Below, piece by piece: positions 11,349 to 23,570 of a DNA stretch of 64,000 nt (positions are counted from its first letter, which is position 1; the number at the start of each line of letters is the position of its first letter). Source of the stretch: Urophycis tenuis (Eukaryota > Chordata > Actinopteri > Gadiformes > Phycidae); NCBI GenBank assembly GCA_036785325.1, contig JAXIVH010000173.1, positions 62,001 to 126,000 of the forward strand, written 5' to 3'. The position numbers and the translations under genes were made by a program. The notes beneath the pieces are model-generated. The model had not been told where the DNA came from and searched no databases. It was given only the letters and a program-made list of their open reading frames with translations.

Positions 11349-11549
11349 ATGGTTAAATGTTGTGCCTGGGGCACTTTTAAGACTGATAGTCATTACCCAG
11401 AGAGGTTGGAGGGGTGTGTGCATTTTTTCCCTTTCCTCAAACCAAAATCAAAGCCTGACAAGTGTTGCCTGTGGATAAAACTTTGTGGACATCCTCACGC
11501 TCAGCTGAACCCCTCAAGGATCGACCAGCACACTTTTGTGTTTTCAAAG
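11349..11549 (+). pseudogene. THAP domain exon (67 codons), two zinc cysteines lost
   Basis: An ATG at 11349 opens a frame that ends at a perfect donor (TTTTCAAAG|gtaaga). It begins MVKCCAWGTFKTD, has PERLEGCVHFFPF in the middle and ends HTFVFSK. This is the first exon of the THAP-plus-DDE_4 transposase family of fish. The cysteine expected after CAWGT and the later one in the V-C-SK position are both phenylalanine here, so zinc binding should fail. No HTH or DDE exon follows within several kilobases. It is a stranded relic, and its relation to the palindromic repeat upstream is unclear. Confidence 0.7.
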
Positions 11550-11737
11550 GTAAGATTGTTGTCTTTAACATACCCTACAATTAAGTTAAACTATTCAGCA
11601 TGAACTGCACCTATCTGAATCACATTATCCAATGAAAAGTATAACAGATCTGTGCAGCAGCAGCGGCAGCGGTGTGGCCATGATATGCGCATCAGTGCTT
11701 GTATAGCCGGTTCAGTGTCACAGCACCATGGGCAGCG

Positions 11738-12005
11738 CTGTGTGTGTGTGTGTGTGTGTATGTATACAGTATATATATATATATATACCAGGGCTCCGAA
11801 CCGGTTCAAGGAACGAAAACGAATGGCATTTTACGAGGAACGGATACGGAAACGAAAACCAAATGGTCTTCAACTGTTCCAGAACAGAAACGTTATTCTG
11901 AAATCCCCAAAACCGGTTAATAACGTTTTTTTTTTCGTTCTCTATATAGCCTATACAATTTCACAAAAGCATAGCCTATTTCATGAAAAAAAAAAAAAAA
12001 AAAAC
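11738..12005 (+). repeat. TG/TA microsatellite and hAT-like terminus, poly-A tract
   Basis: A (TG)n and (TA)n tract is followed by CAGGGCTCCGAACCGGTTC, several cggaaacgaaaac words, a T9 run and an A18 run at 11983-12004. The wording resembles the repeat at 7374-7560 and suggests two related insertions. Confidence 0.45.
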
Positions 12006-12950
12006 TATTTCCGGTTGCCGCGTTCACTTCGCCGCCCGCTAAGCTCAGCTGCCTGTCAATTCCCACCACCACCCTGGCGAGAGGCGATTGAAATGTAGAG
12101 TTAAATTGGAAGTTGTTGGAGAGACTTGGGTATTTGTCAGCAACATAGACAATACAACATATTCGCTTATGGCGAGGTTAGAAATGATTGAGCGAGCCTC
12201 TATATCTGAAGATCGCCATGGAATATGGATAAAACATACAACCAGGTAAGGAGTTTCTAGCCCACTTATCCAGAAATGATTTTGATACGAAAACATATTT
12301 ATCAGAGAATATAGGCTACAGTCAGCAGCAGTCTGCCTGGTATGTGAGATGGATATCGCAAATATTTTTACCGTGTTTGACCCATGGGTTATGTTGCTCA
12401 GTTTCCAATGTTTTTTCCCCATAGAGTTGCATGTAGATTCCTTACACTAAGCATTATTAGACTTAAGTGCTGAAACATGTGACTGCCCAATAAGTTAATA
12501 ATTCATTTATTTATTTTTCTTTGGGCCAGTAATTAAAATTATTACTCATAAACAAGTAATTAAACAGTGATTAATCTAAAATAATAGATGAATCAATAAT
12601 TCCTGCTATTGAATATGAATTGCATCTGTGTTGTTGCGTTTGCTGTATAGTTCTGATGTTCTTACTTTCGGTCTGTTTCTGTGGAGAAGTTGCATTGGAA
12701 ATCTCAAGTATTATAATAGAAAGTAGCATTGTAGACAGACAAATCTTTTAAAAATTCATTCATTCAGTTCATTCATTCATTTATTCCTACAGTTTTTCAC
12801 AAGCACATTGTGGAAAAACTGAGGTCATGTTGAAAGAAGCTTTGGGTTGATGTACCAAAATTATTCAAAAAGTGATGTGTACCATTTTGTGCATCTGCAT
12901 TATACACTACTGTATGTGTATAGTTTTGTTTTTTTGTTGTTTTTTTTTAC
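12006..12950. other. No confident gene; probable intron of the EnSpm-type remnant
   Basis: Nothing here resembles a known protein. A cattcattcagttcattcat repeat (12758-12780) precedes a possible acceptor, tattcctacag, at 12783-12793. The last part is the T-rich tract leading into the acceptor of the following exon. Confidence 0.35.
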
Positions 12951-12953
12951 CAG

Positions 12954-13677
12954 TGAAGCAAACTCAGGCCACCATTTGAGACACTGTGACACTGAACTTG
13001 GTTCACTTTGGGTTTATTCTTGTTTTGCATTTGAAGATGCAAATGGTAAGCTATTCAAGCTCTTTCATGGGACACAACACATTGATCTACAAGTGATGAG
13101 TGCAATTAACATTGTGCAATTGTTACCCTCACTTCTAGAAACAATACCACCAAAATATTATGACTTTGCTATGAGGCTCAATAAACAGAACAAAGCTAGC
13201 CAAAATGCTCTGCAATGTCTCGGGAGAGGGTATGCCATTGAGCTACCTAATGACCTTAAAGTGAAACTAGGTGCGAGTGTAATTGCATTTAATCTGATTG
13301 TCTGTCATGGTAGACTGTACCAATCCAAAAGGCACAGTAGAGTCACAAAAAGAAATACATACACTATTAAATACAATTCTAAGGTTACAAAAACTGAAAA
13401 ATGTGGCTTTATAGAGTGTTTTGTTACTCAGAATAATTCAGACTATGAAAAAGAAGAGTTTGCAATAGTAATTCCTTTGAAGCCAGTCACAACAATAGAA
13501 TCAGGAGTATACAGTCAGTATTTTAATCTATCTCTTCCTTACATTCACTTACTACAGCCCACTCATCCTCTTGAGATTGTAAAGGCTGACATGTTAATTG
13601 AAGTGTGTGTGTGTGTTGATACAATGACCAATTCTGTTTTTGTTTGTGAAGCACCAAACACTATTGAATCTGATTAG
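12954..13677 (+). pseudogene. EnSpm/CACTA-type transposase C-terminal exon (DUF4218-like)
   Basis: The exon starts after a strong poly-T acceptor (tttttttttaccag) and reads about 240 codons without a stop to TAG at 13675. The first part (SGHHLRHCDTELGSLWVYS, then CFAFEDANGKLFKLFHGTQ) is the signature of the tnp2/DUF4218 region that follows the transposase core in EnSpm-like elements. The remainder, ending APNTIESD, is the variable tail. The upstream exons with the DDE core are not in the window, so the gene is a 3' remnant even though this exon is open. No CACTA termini were located. Confidence 0.65.
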
Positions 13678-13960
13678 ATTTAACACTTGTCATTTTAACT
13701 ACAATTGCAAATGTATTCATTATATTTCAATGGATTTATTTCCAACTTATTAAAAGTCATACTGGAATTCTTTGGCCATCTATTTGCTGATTATTGTGTA
13801 CATATTATGTATTCATATGTAGTCATATTATTGTCAAATATAACATTTTATACTATGCTTCATCAATATAGAGTGAGTGTGAGGTTGGTAATGAATATCC
13901 CCTCTGCACGTCCACTGCAGTGTTATCACCAACTTCAATGAGTGCTATTTTGCTGTTTAT

Positions 13961-14069
13961 GTTCCCTGCTCCAACACACCTGATACAAATGAATGGCTCC
14001 TTATCAGGCCACTGCGGAGCTTGATGGCGAGCTGATCATTTGAATCAGGTTTGGTGAGTGGAGGGAAAC
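13961..14069. repeat. Short inverted-repeat MITE
   Basis: The segment begins gttccctgctccaacacacc, and its other end is the imperfect inverse of that (ggtttggtgagtggagggaaac). CTGAT-AAATGA blocks are mirrored inside. This is a widespread small teleost foldback repeat of about 110 bp. Confidence 0.6.
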
Positions 14070-14550
14070 ACGAAACACTGAGCTACGCTTTTCAAATTGA
14101 ACAGACTGTGCGCGCTCCCGCGTACCGGAAATCAATTCCTGGCAGCAATCAACTTTTGGCACAGCACCTGTCATTTCACATGTTACACGTCACACGTTAG
14201 GCCTATATGACGACATTGAGAAACTTTTGCTACATCGTGAAATTGCCGATACCTTTAATTAACTTACCTGAGCAGAAGCGTTTGACTCCATCCTGTTTTT
14301 CCTCCATCAGTACCAACGTGTGCCCACTGAGAGTGTCGTTGGCTCTCAGATCCCGGCTGGCAGAAATTGCTGCTCCTTGATTGGATAGTTGGTTGGCGCG
14401 TGGGTGGGCACCGGGTTGATTGGCAAGTCAGTAAGCAACGTGCTTATTTGCTATTCACTCAGGCGTCAAAACAGGGTCAAAATTCGTACTCGTAACTTGA
14501 GTTTTGTACTTGAAGATGGGAAATGTGTGTGTCCGTCGGATTTAGTTTTA

Positions 14551-14773
14551 CACATGCACAAAATGTTTTTACAACTTCAAAACTTTGTTACACATACACA
14601 AACTATTTTTACAACTTCAAAACTTTGTTACACATGCACAAAATGTTTTTACAACTTCAAAACTTTGTTACACATGCACAAAATGTTTTTACAACTTCAA
14701 AACTTTGTTGCACATGCACAAAATGTTTTTACATAGACACAAAATATTTTTACAACTACAAAACTTTATTACA
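14551..14773 (+). repeat. 40-bp tandem repeat, about 5.5 copies
   Basis: The unit begins cacatgcacaaaatgttttt and ends acaacttcaaaactttgtta. Copies start at 14551, 14591, 14631, 14671 and 14711, followed by a shorter diverged copy to about 14773. Because 40 is not a multiple of three, the array produces long open frames in all three frames; these are artefacts. Confidence 0.9.
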
Positions 14774-14854
14774 CATGTGAACTTCATCTTCATTGTACAA
14801 GTACAAAATCTTTCTGACCCTTATTTGATCCCATAGGAGCGGTTCATATTATGT

Positions 14855-14929
14855 CTAGCGGTTTTTGTGAGAAAGGCGTGTCTGCAGACCCGGAGGCTGT
14901 AGACACGCCTTTCTCACAAAAACCGCTAG
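14855..14929. repeat. 33-bp-arm near-perfect hairpin
   Basis: The left arm, 14855-14887 (ctagcggtttttgtgagaaa then ggcgtgtctgcag), is the inverse of 14897-14929 with a single mismatch, around a 9-nt loop (acccggagg). It lies 75 bases before the first ATG of the integrase-like transposase gene. It could be a foldback element tip or regulatory structure. Confidence 0.85.
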
Positions 14930-15002
14930 AATACATCTCACTCACATTCACCTGTGCAAATGCGAATGCGAACTTGCTCCAAGGACACAGACGCATACAG
15001 AG

Positions 15003-18000
15003 ATGGCCCTTGATGCACACATAGATTTAATAAAAACGATGATGTCAGACAATAAAACCTATGATGAAATTTCTAATTCATTGTTTTCGATGGGTTTTGA
15101 GAAAGGCGTTTCGGTCCCAAATCTCAAGAAATTCTGCGCAAAGTGGAACCTTAAAAAAAAAGGGCTGGTGTCGGCGTTGCAGTTGGAGGGCGCATTTGTG
15201 GACGCTGTTCAAGAGGTAAGATGATATTAAGTAACAAAGCGTTTACCTTTTTAAATTGCCAGTCAGATATCAGACCCATTTTACTTATTCTTCATCTATT
15301 CCAGTTTGAAATACTGTAGAGTGTTGTGATAAACTACTCACGATGTGTTTATAATCCATCTTGTATCATAATCTGGATACATTCACCGCAACTCTGTAAA
15401 CTCTCTTTCGCTACTTCTTATTTCCCATCGCCATGGCAACAGTAGCCATAGTTTTTGGGGTTTATGCTCTCCGCTGGTACTATCTTCTTCTCTCTAGTCA
15501 TCTATTCACCCCTCCATTTTTTCATATATTAATCTATTTAAAACCAAGAAAAAAGAGCAGGAATGTTATTAAAGAGCTGATGGATTTTTCAATTACTACT
15601 GTCGCTGAAAGTTCAAGTTATTGGTTCCCGAGAACATCCCTAATTCCAATAGTGATGGGATGACTGATTGATACTAGTCTAATCACAGCCAATGTATATC
15701 TTTATGATACTATAACATGGTATATGTGTCCAAACCTCTGCTTTTGTATTTGTGTTTTTAACAACTAATACCTTAAATGCTGACTTTTTAAGACAGGACC
15801 AACTTATGGTCGGAGGATGATGACGGGAAACCTCCACAGCAAAGGCATCCATGCCTCAGAAGGGAGAGTTGCAGCTGCACTGCAGGCTGTTCAGCCGCCT
15901 TATCATGAGAACCGTCGCCAAGTGAGTATGCACATAAACTCCTCGTTTGTCTAGTACTTTGAATTAAAAAGTAACATACTGGGGTGTAGTCCAGCCTGTA
16001 ATCCAGACTAAAGCTTTGTTCAACTATGCACTTTGATGTACGACTGTAGCGACTGACCTTTCTTTTCCAAACCCCCAAAAAGCAAGCCGCTCACGGTAGC
16101 TGTAAGTAATGGATCAGTAATGGATTTACACATACAGTGAGATCCAAAAGTCTATCCAATTACAGCTTGCTTTAAAAAAATGTCAAATGCCCCATTTCTA
16201 TCTTGTAAGTCAAATAGCCCTTTCAATTACAGTCAAACCATGTACCAAGTATTCTTCTCTTTTCTCTAGGGTTTAAGGAACTTCAATCCTGTGGCGTATC
16301 AAGCGGCATATATGGGTCAAAAGCTTCACATGGACCAAAATGAAAAGATGGCCATGTATGGAGTCACATATGTGGTGGCCATAGATGGCTACAGCAGCAA
16401 GATTGTGGCCAACTCCATCATGCCAGTGAAGAACAATCTAGTTATATATGATGAAGTGTACAGGTGAGTAGGTGTTCTAACCTTCACAGATGTACAAAGC
16501 TGTGTACTTTTTGAAAAAAATCGTCTTCACTGATGAAAGATTTTCACAACTTTCCTTCAAAATTATCTTTGGAATATTACAGCGGTCTTTCACGGTAATC
16601 ATACAACATTGCAGCATGACGTTAAAGTTAAAGAAAGTAAGATAGTATTTTGGCCTTATACAGTTATGTAGGAAAGAATGGGAACCAACTTGGAATGGAC
16701 TGCCTGATTTTAAAAATCTGCAGCTCATGGTAATAAAAAAAAAGCCAGTGTATTTTCAAAGTCTTTTCCCTGTTGGCTTTTCGTTATATGTTTTATAGGT
16801 AAATCCTCATTATACATTTTCTAATGAAGCATGACTCAGTTAAATGATAAGAAAAAATAATTGTGTATTTGTGGTCTTACAAATGAAAAGATACATACTC
16901 TAGCAGCACTGCAATAAGCTACAGCCAGTTGATGAATCCATTCAAATATGATACATGTCTTATTAACTTGTGATAGGATGTGTAATTTGAGACACGGCCT
17001 CATGCAGAATGAGCTGGATAATTTTTTTTTATCTTTTATTTCCCTTTTCATTGATTAAGCAGGAATGCTGTTGTGACCTATGGCCTTTGGGACCAACTGA
17101 GGGTGGACCATGGGGGAGTTTTATCTCTCACTCTTCATGCAGGAGAAACTCTCAGGTTACAGGTTTAGGCAAGACAGGCCCCCATATCAACAGACACCAT
17201 CAACAAGGGTATTTAAAGGTTTTTCTAAAAATTATTTCTCTCAACATGATATATTATGTGTGTGTAGGTATGTATTTTTCAGTAATTGGACAGTGGAGTG
17301 TCTGGTTGTGTATATAGCTCCCATGTGTCTATATGTTCATCTACTAATTGCACTGCTCATCTCAATGATGACTACTATGTATATATTTGGGTTGACATTT
17401 TTTCATCTGACCTGATTCTAAGAGCTTGCATATAATTTTACCTTGATTTAGGTAAATCTATTTATTGTTTAGTGTTTATTGTCTATACTAAGGTCTATCG
17501 CACTCCTCTATTCCCTTGTACTGCTGGTCAATGTGAATTTCTCCTAAGGGGGATTAATAAAGGAATATCTTATCTTATATCTTATATCTATACATGTTAT
17601 TAGACTATATCAGACAATGGTCATGAAATTATTTTCATTTCTTTTCCCACATTTTTTTCTGACTAATATGGCATGTAAAAAAAAAGATATATTGGAATAA
17701 TATTATTATTTCCTACAATATGTTTAATTGACTGGGCTTGAATATTGACCTAAAAACAACAAAAAACCTATTGATGTTTTTAAATTCCCTTCTGCTCTGC
17801 ATTTTTACAGAACCACAGGATCGAACGTGTGTGGCCTGAAGTGAACAACAGAGTCACTTATCCACTAAAGGGAGCCTGACCTGTCAGGTGGCCGGTATTG
17901 GACTTAAGCGGTTCATTGATGCCTGGAATTCTCACACAGTTTCAGGTATTTGATCAATTTTCGCAATTGTATCCCCAACACAAAAATAGATTTCACTGAG

Positions 18001-18888
18001 CAGGGAGCAGCTTGCTATGAGGATTACTTACTTGGCAACACCTGGCAGCTTGACCTGCTGCTTTCTCAGGTCCTACTGAGCATTTTCAAATTCAAAATAT
18101 GTAAAGTAAATCATGTGTAAATACATCTAAAAAGTTCAGAGCCCTTCATTTATTCCACATTTTGTTGTGTGTTATAGACTTCATTTAAATCAATAGTATG
18201 GCATTAATACTTTTTCTAATAAATCAAAACACAATAACCCTTGTCTTGGGAAAATTTAGGAGAAATTATTTATTTCATTATTATTCATCATTTATTGTTT
18301 TTTTTAGCTGCATATCCTTTGCATGTCATGATTCCTTGTGTGACACATTCACATGAATTGGATATAAAATAAGTTAGGCGGCTGTCAACGCAGTACTGTG
18401 GAAATACAGTTGCCGGATGGCCAAATCAGACATATACACGAACACAGGCGTCTTATGTCAGTGTAAGTAGGCTTTAACAATACTGATACTGTTATATTGA
18501 CAGTTAGTTACAGTACAATAGAATGTCTCAACACCAAGAGAAAAATAAACTGATTCAACATTCCCTTTGTCTTTCATAAGGAAGAGGAATTCCAAATATC
18601 CTGGCCGAGGGCGGATGCCAGGCAAAATTACCAGCAGAACTGCTTCCAGGTTCAGCAGAGGCTGCTGACCTCTACCTGCAGGAGACGGGGGGGAACCTGA
18701 CCAGGGAGTCAGGATTTGGCAGTAATCCCTTTCCGTCTCTGGAGGAGCAGCAAAATGCTGAACAGCAGTTCAATGCAGCATACCCAGACATTGGGACTCT
18801 CTTCGACAGTGCAGTGAACCAACAGCCTCGCCCCTTCCAAGAGGCTGTCATGGAACTGATCTCTGTTTCCCGGAGACAGCAAGTGTAG
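15003..18888 (+). pseudogene. Transposase with retroviral-integrase-like core, six exons, two frame breaks
   Basis: The exons are 15003-15215, 15793-15921, 16270-16463, 17063-17208, 17811-17945 and 18581-18888. The protein starts MALDAHIDLIKTMM with an HTH-like region (KTYDEISNSLFSMGF). It continues through GPTYGRRMMTG and a DDE core: first Asp in VVAIDGYSSKIV, second in LRVDHG, Glu in NHRIERVWPEVN. It ends in a conserved tail (IPNILAEGGCQAKLP, FPSLEEQQNAEQQFN) at TAG 18886. It belongs to the integrase-core proteins that are multicopy in fish. Lesions: a 2-base loss after VDHG near 17113, and an in-frame TGA near 17877 where about 25 codons are missing. The other exons keep phase, so decay is recent. 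Confidence 0.8.
17400..17590 (+). repeat. Interspersed retroposon tail (family copy 1)
   Basis: The sequence from ttttttcatctgacctgatt to gggggattaataaaggaata matches, in inverse orientation, the block at 25868-26045. The shared words include aaatctatttattgttt and ccccttgtactgctgg. This copy lies in intron 4 of the integrase-like gene and ends in a tatctta repeat. Confidence 0.7.
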
Positions 18889-19660
18889 TGGATATGTTTT
18901 GTACATATTTTGTATATTGGATATTATTTTGTTTTGTTCATAATTGTTCCTGGTTTCTTTTAGTTGTTACTTTTTTTAGTTATTGTACATAGTTAGTTAT
19001 TGTTCTGTTGAGATTGTGTTGTAAATACATTTTGTACTGTTTGTACTCTTGTTTACTGAGTACTCTTTTGTTTCCCCGAGTTGTGCGTTTGGGTTCAAGT
19101 GCTAGTTCTACTAGTTAAGCACATAGCCTACCACACAGACATGAATACAGTTGTTTTGTTTTATTCAAACTATGAAAATGATACTCCACTTTTTAGACCT
19201 GCAACCTTTAGGCTGTTTTCAAATGAACAAAAGTCACATTACTGGGTCTTGACTGTATGGCAGGGTGTGTTTTACTGTCATCTCCAGTGATCCTGACATG
19301 GGCTCAACAGTGAGGAGGACCACCACATTGTCCAGGGTCCTCAGAAGAACAATTGAGACACCAAACTGCTGATGAAGACGCGCACAGAGCACAAAGCCCA
19401 GAGCCGGACAATAACCGGAAAATGACACCAGTTAATTCTGACCGGGGCTATAGGTTTTGGTGAGCCGGATTTTGAACACAGAGCCTGGCTATGTTGAGCA
19501 TCCTAAAGCCATCAGGTCTACTCTTATGTAATAACTGCGCGACCCTGTGGCAAAACATTAGCACTGAAGTCATAACTTCACAAGTTCTCATTTCCAATGA
19601 TTATTAACACTATAATTGTGATTTGAAGCCGTGTCAGTCTTGACTGTGCGTGAAAGGGAT
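18889..19660. other. No gene recognised
   Basis: This is AT-rich 3' flank of the integrase-like gene. A minus-strand frame at 19234-19428 contains FGVSIVLLRTLDNVVVLLTV, but I cannot place it in any family. Confidence 0.35.
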
Positions 19661-19665
19661 GCTCT

Positions 19666-20250
19666 TTGTTTCATTTTCATTTCATTTATTTATTTAAAGG
19701 ACAGTGCACATTAATCAACATTTCTGTAAATGTGCCAGTGTTAGCCAGCAGGCTAAGTTTCAACTGTAGTCCTTTGGCAAGATGTTATACTAGGCACATG
19801 GTGGAAAAAAAGAACATATTAAATCAGACAGCAATTGATATACAACAATAAAACATAATGCCATACAGCCATACAACCCTTAGGGGATCAATAACATAAC
19901 CATCTATCCATCTATCTATCATACATATGCCATGGGTTACAGCACAGCTAAAGTATAGGGGCAGACAAACATTAATGTATTATGAGAGGTGCTCACATTC
20001 TTGAGTTCCACAGTTTAGAGGCTCTCACTGAAAAGCATAATTGGCCAAAGGAACTGGACAAAGAGGGACTGAGCAGTCCACTCTTAAGGCAGACCTTGTG
20101 GTTCTGCTGCTAGGTGACTTCTGCTGTTTAAAAGTGCAGAGTGGTGGGGGAGCCTTCCCATTAATGATCTTAACGATTAGGCATAGTTTAGGCAGGGAAT
20201 GTAATTCGGGAAAGTTTTCCACAATGTGCATTCACACTCAGGTAAAATTA
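19666..20250 (-). repeat. LINE-like 3' region fragment
   Basis: On the minus strand, LPKLCLIVKIINGKAPPPL with a following RTTRSALR resembles the tail of teleost non-LTR retrotransposon reverse transcriptases. The plus strand carries the frequent tttatttaaaggacagtgca block. Stops and lost start show a dead fragment. Confidence 0.45.
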
Positions 20251-20310
20251 TAATAATAGTAATAATAATAATAATAATAGCAATAATAATAATAATAATA
20301 ATATTAATAA
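20250..20310 (+). repeat. (ATA)n microsatellite
   Basis: An imperfect run of aat/ata triplets interrupted by agc. Confidence 0.85.
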
Positions 20311-20563
20311 TACTTATGTATCACGTTCTCCCAAACAACCAGCTGTTATAGTTTCACTTGACTAAAATAAATGCGTACCGAACATGGGTGTGGGAAGAGA
20401 ACGGTAGTATATATAATAGTGTATTATATATACTATAATAGTGTATGATAATAAGGTTTTTTTTAGTACTGTATTATGCATGATAATAAGTTAGCGCGTA
20501 GCTACTTTTATTTTGAAGTTGTTACATGCCACTTCCGCCTTCGGTCTGTCCGCCGTCATATTA

Positions 20564-20765
20564 ATAAATGAGAACCAAAAAACGAAAAAAGGAATTTGCA
20601 AAAAACGAATTTGGGTCGTTATTTGATTTTGGTTTTTTCGTTTTTTGATATTGAGAGCAAAACCCGTTTTTTCGTTTTTGGTTTAAAACGAAAAAAGGAA
20701 AAAAGGGCACTGTTTCCGTTTTTTCGTTTTTTGGTTTTGACAGAAAAACGGATTATACTTTGATA
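20564..20765. repeat. Foldback repeat of cgtttttt words
   Basis: Runs of aaaacgaaaaaagg and their inverse ggttttttcgttttttg alternate, so the segment can fold on itself. It ends gtttgatacccggaccc-like and looks like a small MITE. Confidence 0.5.
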
Positions 20766-20769
20766 CCCG

Positions 20770-22370
20770 GACCCTTACCTGATAGTGAACCAGATCCGTG
20801 CCAGATAGAGGTTTCAGCTTAAACATTGTAACTGCCATCAGTTTAGTATTCATATCGTTTTCCAGATCTGGCCCAGATCACTTTTCCGCTAGGTAACCAA
20901 AAGACATAAGCTGTGTCTGACACTGATTTGGTCCAGATCTGCACATATGGCTCTGTGCCGACACTGTTTTGACATGAGCTACACTGATGTGGCCCGAATC
21001 CGTGATACAGTTCTGAGCCGACTGCATTCAACAAAACTGGTTATTTCTTATTCACATAGAAAAACATTCATCCTTGCAGTTATCTTGTAGGCCTAGATAA
21101 CTAGGTAAAAATAAATATGGACATTTTTCCCTTAGTTGAAAAAATTGCTGTTAGGCCAAACTTTTTTTTGTTTTGTCATGCACAATTTGTCCCATTCATG
21201 TCACCAATATGCTTGAAAGATATAGGTGATCAGGCACTCCAATGTGCACGAATTGGACATAGAGAGAGAGAGAGGCATCGATGGTCCGTTTTAGGTCCGT
21301 TTTACGATAGCGCCGAAAGTCCAACAGACCGTTGAGTCTAGCTACACTGTCTTTATGCAGATCTGGCCCACATCCGTAATACGGATTTGGGCCAGAAGGG
21401 CGAAAAAAACACCATCGGATCAAAGCTGTCACAGCCGACATTGATCAGAATGAATCTCAGGCTGACCACCATGGCTGCAATGACCACAAGTAAGTTTTTA
21501 TGGGTTTATTCTAATTATTATGGGTTTATTCTAATTTACTGGCTATTGCGGACCTCAAATGTGCAAGTGAAATTTGCTGTTGGATTTCTAGATAGCTCTA
21601 AGTTACACCATAGTGTTAACATTTGCGCACCACCACCTAGCCGGTTGACGTTAAAGGCGCATCTGTTCATAAGCATATAAAAATGTGAGTGTTGCACAGG
21701 CCATAACAGAATCAACTTTTTATTATCATGGCATAGATTTGCGCTCATGTGCTGGATTTTAATAGGTGGTTTTAGCTTTATGCCATTAGCGCTGTGAATT
21801 CTAAGCACACACGTTCATTACAACTAACGTTACACATCCAACGATTTCATTGCAACACTGCCAGCTTAATTTTACACTTAAACCGACCATTTAAACGCTC
21901 GTTTTTAATGTAATGTATGCTATACCATTCTCTGTCTGTAATTGAACTTATCTGACACAGTGGTCATTTTCATTAAACATTACAAGCTTACTGTGAAGCA
22001 CTTTGGTGCAAAATTGTGCTATACCAGTAGGGTGCGGTGAGGTCTGTGGCAGGGTAGGCAGTGACCATTAACAAATGTAAATTCCAATGTACATTCGCTA
22101 TTAATATACTTTCATGTTAATACTCCATTTCTCACAATATAATTGTTCTCATTTTTAGCTCCAGAACCATTCTAGAACTTGTACATCACATTTTAAACAA
22201 TATATAGGCTAATATGCCTATACTACAAAAGCTGAGATAATATTGATAAATACAGCTGCATCTTTAAAAGGGGAATTTGAACAAAATACAAGAATATTTG
22301 TTGAACAACATGGAATTTAATGTGGCATTTTAGCGTATATACACACCATCATTAATCAGTTGATCATAAC
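20770..22370. repeat. Degenerate ccagatctggccc repeats; no gene
   Basis: Words such as ccagatctggccca, cacatccgtaatacgg and gatccgtgccag recur in both orientations at 20790-21430. The same family reappears at 36355-36372 and 45255-45370, beside the Ginger element. No protein-coding family is recognised. Confidence 0.4.
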
Positions 22371-22377
22371 ATAACAT

Positions 22378-22520
22378 ATCACAGGCTGCAAAGTGCAATA
22401 CAAGCATATTACAGATAAACAATTTAGCAGTTTAAAAAGTGCAAGATTCAACAATTAATATCACAGGCTGCAAAGTGTGCAATACAAGCACATTACAGAT
22501 AAACAATTTAGCAGTTTATC
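22378..22520 (+). repeat. Direct duplication of ~60 bp
   Basis: The unit from atcacaggctgcaaagtg to caatttagcagttta occurs at 22378-22435 and again at 22460-22518, with two small differences and a 24-bp spacer. Confidence 0.85.
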
Positions 22521-22981
22521 TGGCTTTGACTTACAGCTAAAATGCATATAAAATACTCCAGTGTGCTTACTTAAGGCGCCAAAGGAGCTATATCTGATAT
22601 TGTGATATTGTAACAATTTTCCATCTTAGCAGCTGTGATTGGCTCGCATTCCCGCCATAAGCAGAGCCTCTCTGGGTCTGTATTTGCCATATTTGGCAAT
22701 AAGCAGTGCTTTTGCTCGCCCATAGACTTTCGCGTAAACTATGTGATACCTTAGTTATATACAGTCTATGGCCGTGTTCCGAACTGGAGGCTGCGACTCG
22801 CTAGAGCACTTCCTTGTGAGTTGCGATCTATGGAGCGTTCTTGGGAGTCGAGGCTGGAGTGCTGCCTAGCATTCGTGAACGTTGGTGTGTGGAGCGCTTC
22901 CGTTTTTTATACTGCGCTTCCGCTTTTTATACTGCGCTTCCGCTTTTATTCTGCGCGCTTCTTTCGAAGAAAATAAAAATA

Positions 22982-23534
22982 ATGGATGCGGTTGCTGTCG
23001 AGCTGTTCCTTTTTTATTTGATGTGGTGCGAGCTGGAGGAGGATGCCGAGGTGGAACATCGGCGGATTGTACAGTGGAGGAGGAGATTGTTGTACTGTCG
23101 GCGTCTCTGCAACCAAAACGGCGAGGTATGTGATCTAATTTAGTTGTTGCATTAAGAATAGCTTCTTCTCATAATTGTTTGTTAGGGCAAAGTATTTTGT
23201 TTTAGGCTTATATGTTATTCCTCTATGCTAATGAAGAACTATGTGGTCTAGCTGATAGTTTATCAAATACAACGTTTATGCTTCATACGTTTGTGCACAT
23301 TTTGCTGACAAAATAGACATTTAGCGCTCATTTTTCTGACAGCACTACCACGCGTCACACGTTTTAATTCCTCTATGTGAACGCCCCCCTTGTCTCTATT
23401 TGGGCGGGATAGGTTAGAACCATACAACTTTTATTGCCTTAGGAGGGAGAAGGCTACTGTTATGACAAGGCTATTCTTATGCCAAACATATCAAAGAATA
23501 GGCTACTGCATTCATGAACACACATAAGGTTAAG

Positions 23535-23570
<36 letters not shown>

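Noticed and set aside
12045..12422. 125-codon minus-strand frame
   Set aside because: No recognisable domain, and part of it overlaps a repeat terminus. It looks like chance.
14551..14773. CRISPR-like array
   Set aside because: The copies abut with no unique spacers, and the DNA is vertebrate.
14389..14836. Three overlapping frames of 83-115 codons over the 40-bp repeats
   Set aside because: The frames are created by the tandem array, whose unit length is not a multiple of three. The translations are the same low-complexity words shifted.
22841..22981. Upstream ATG extending the Harbinger transposase by 47 codons
   Set aside because: The added part contains a repeated tttttatactgcgcttccgc stretch and has no family counterpart. 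The ATG at 22982 gives the usual length.
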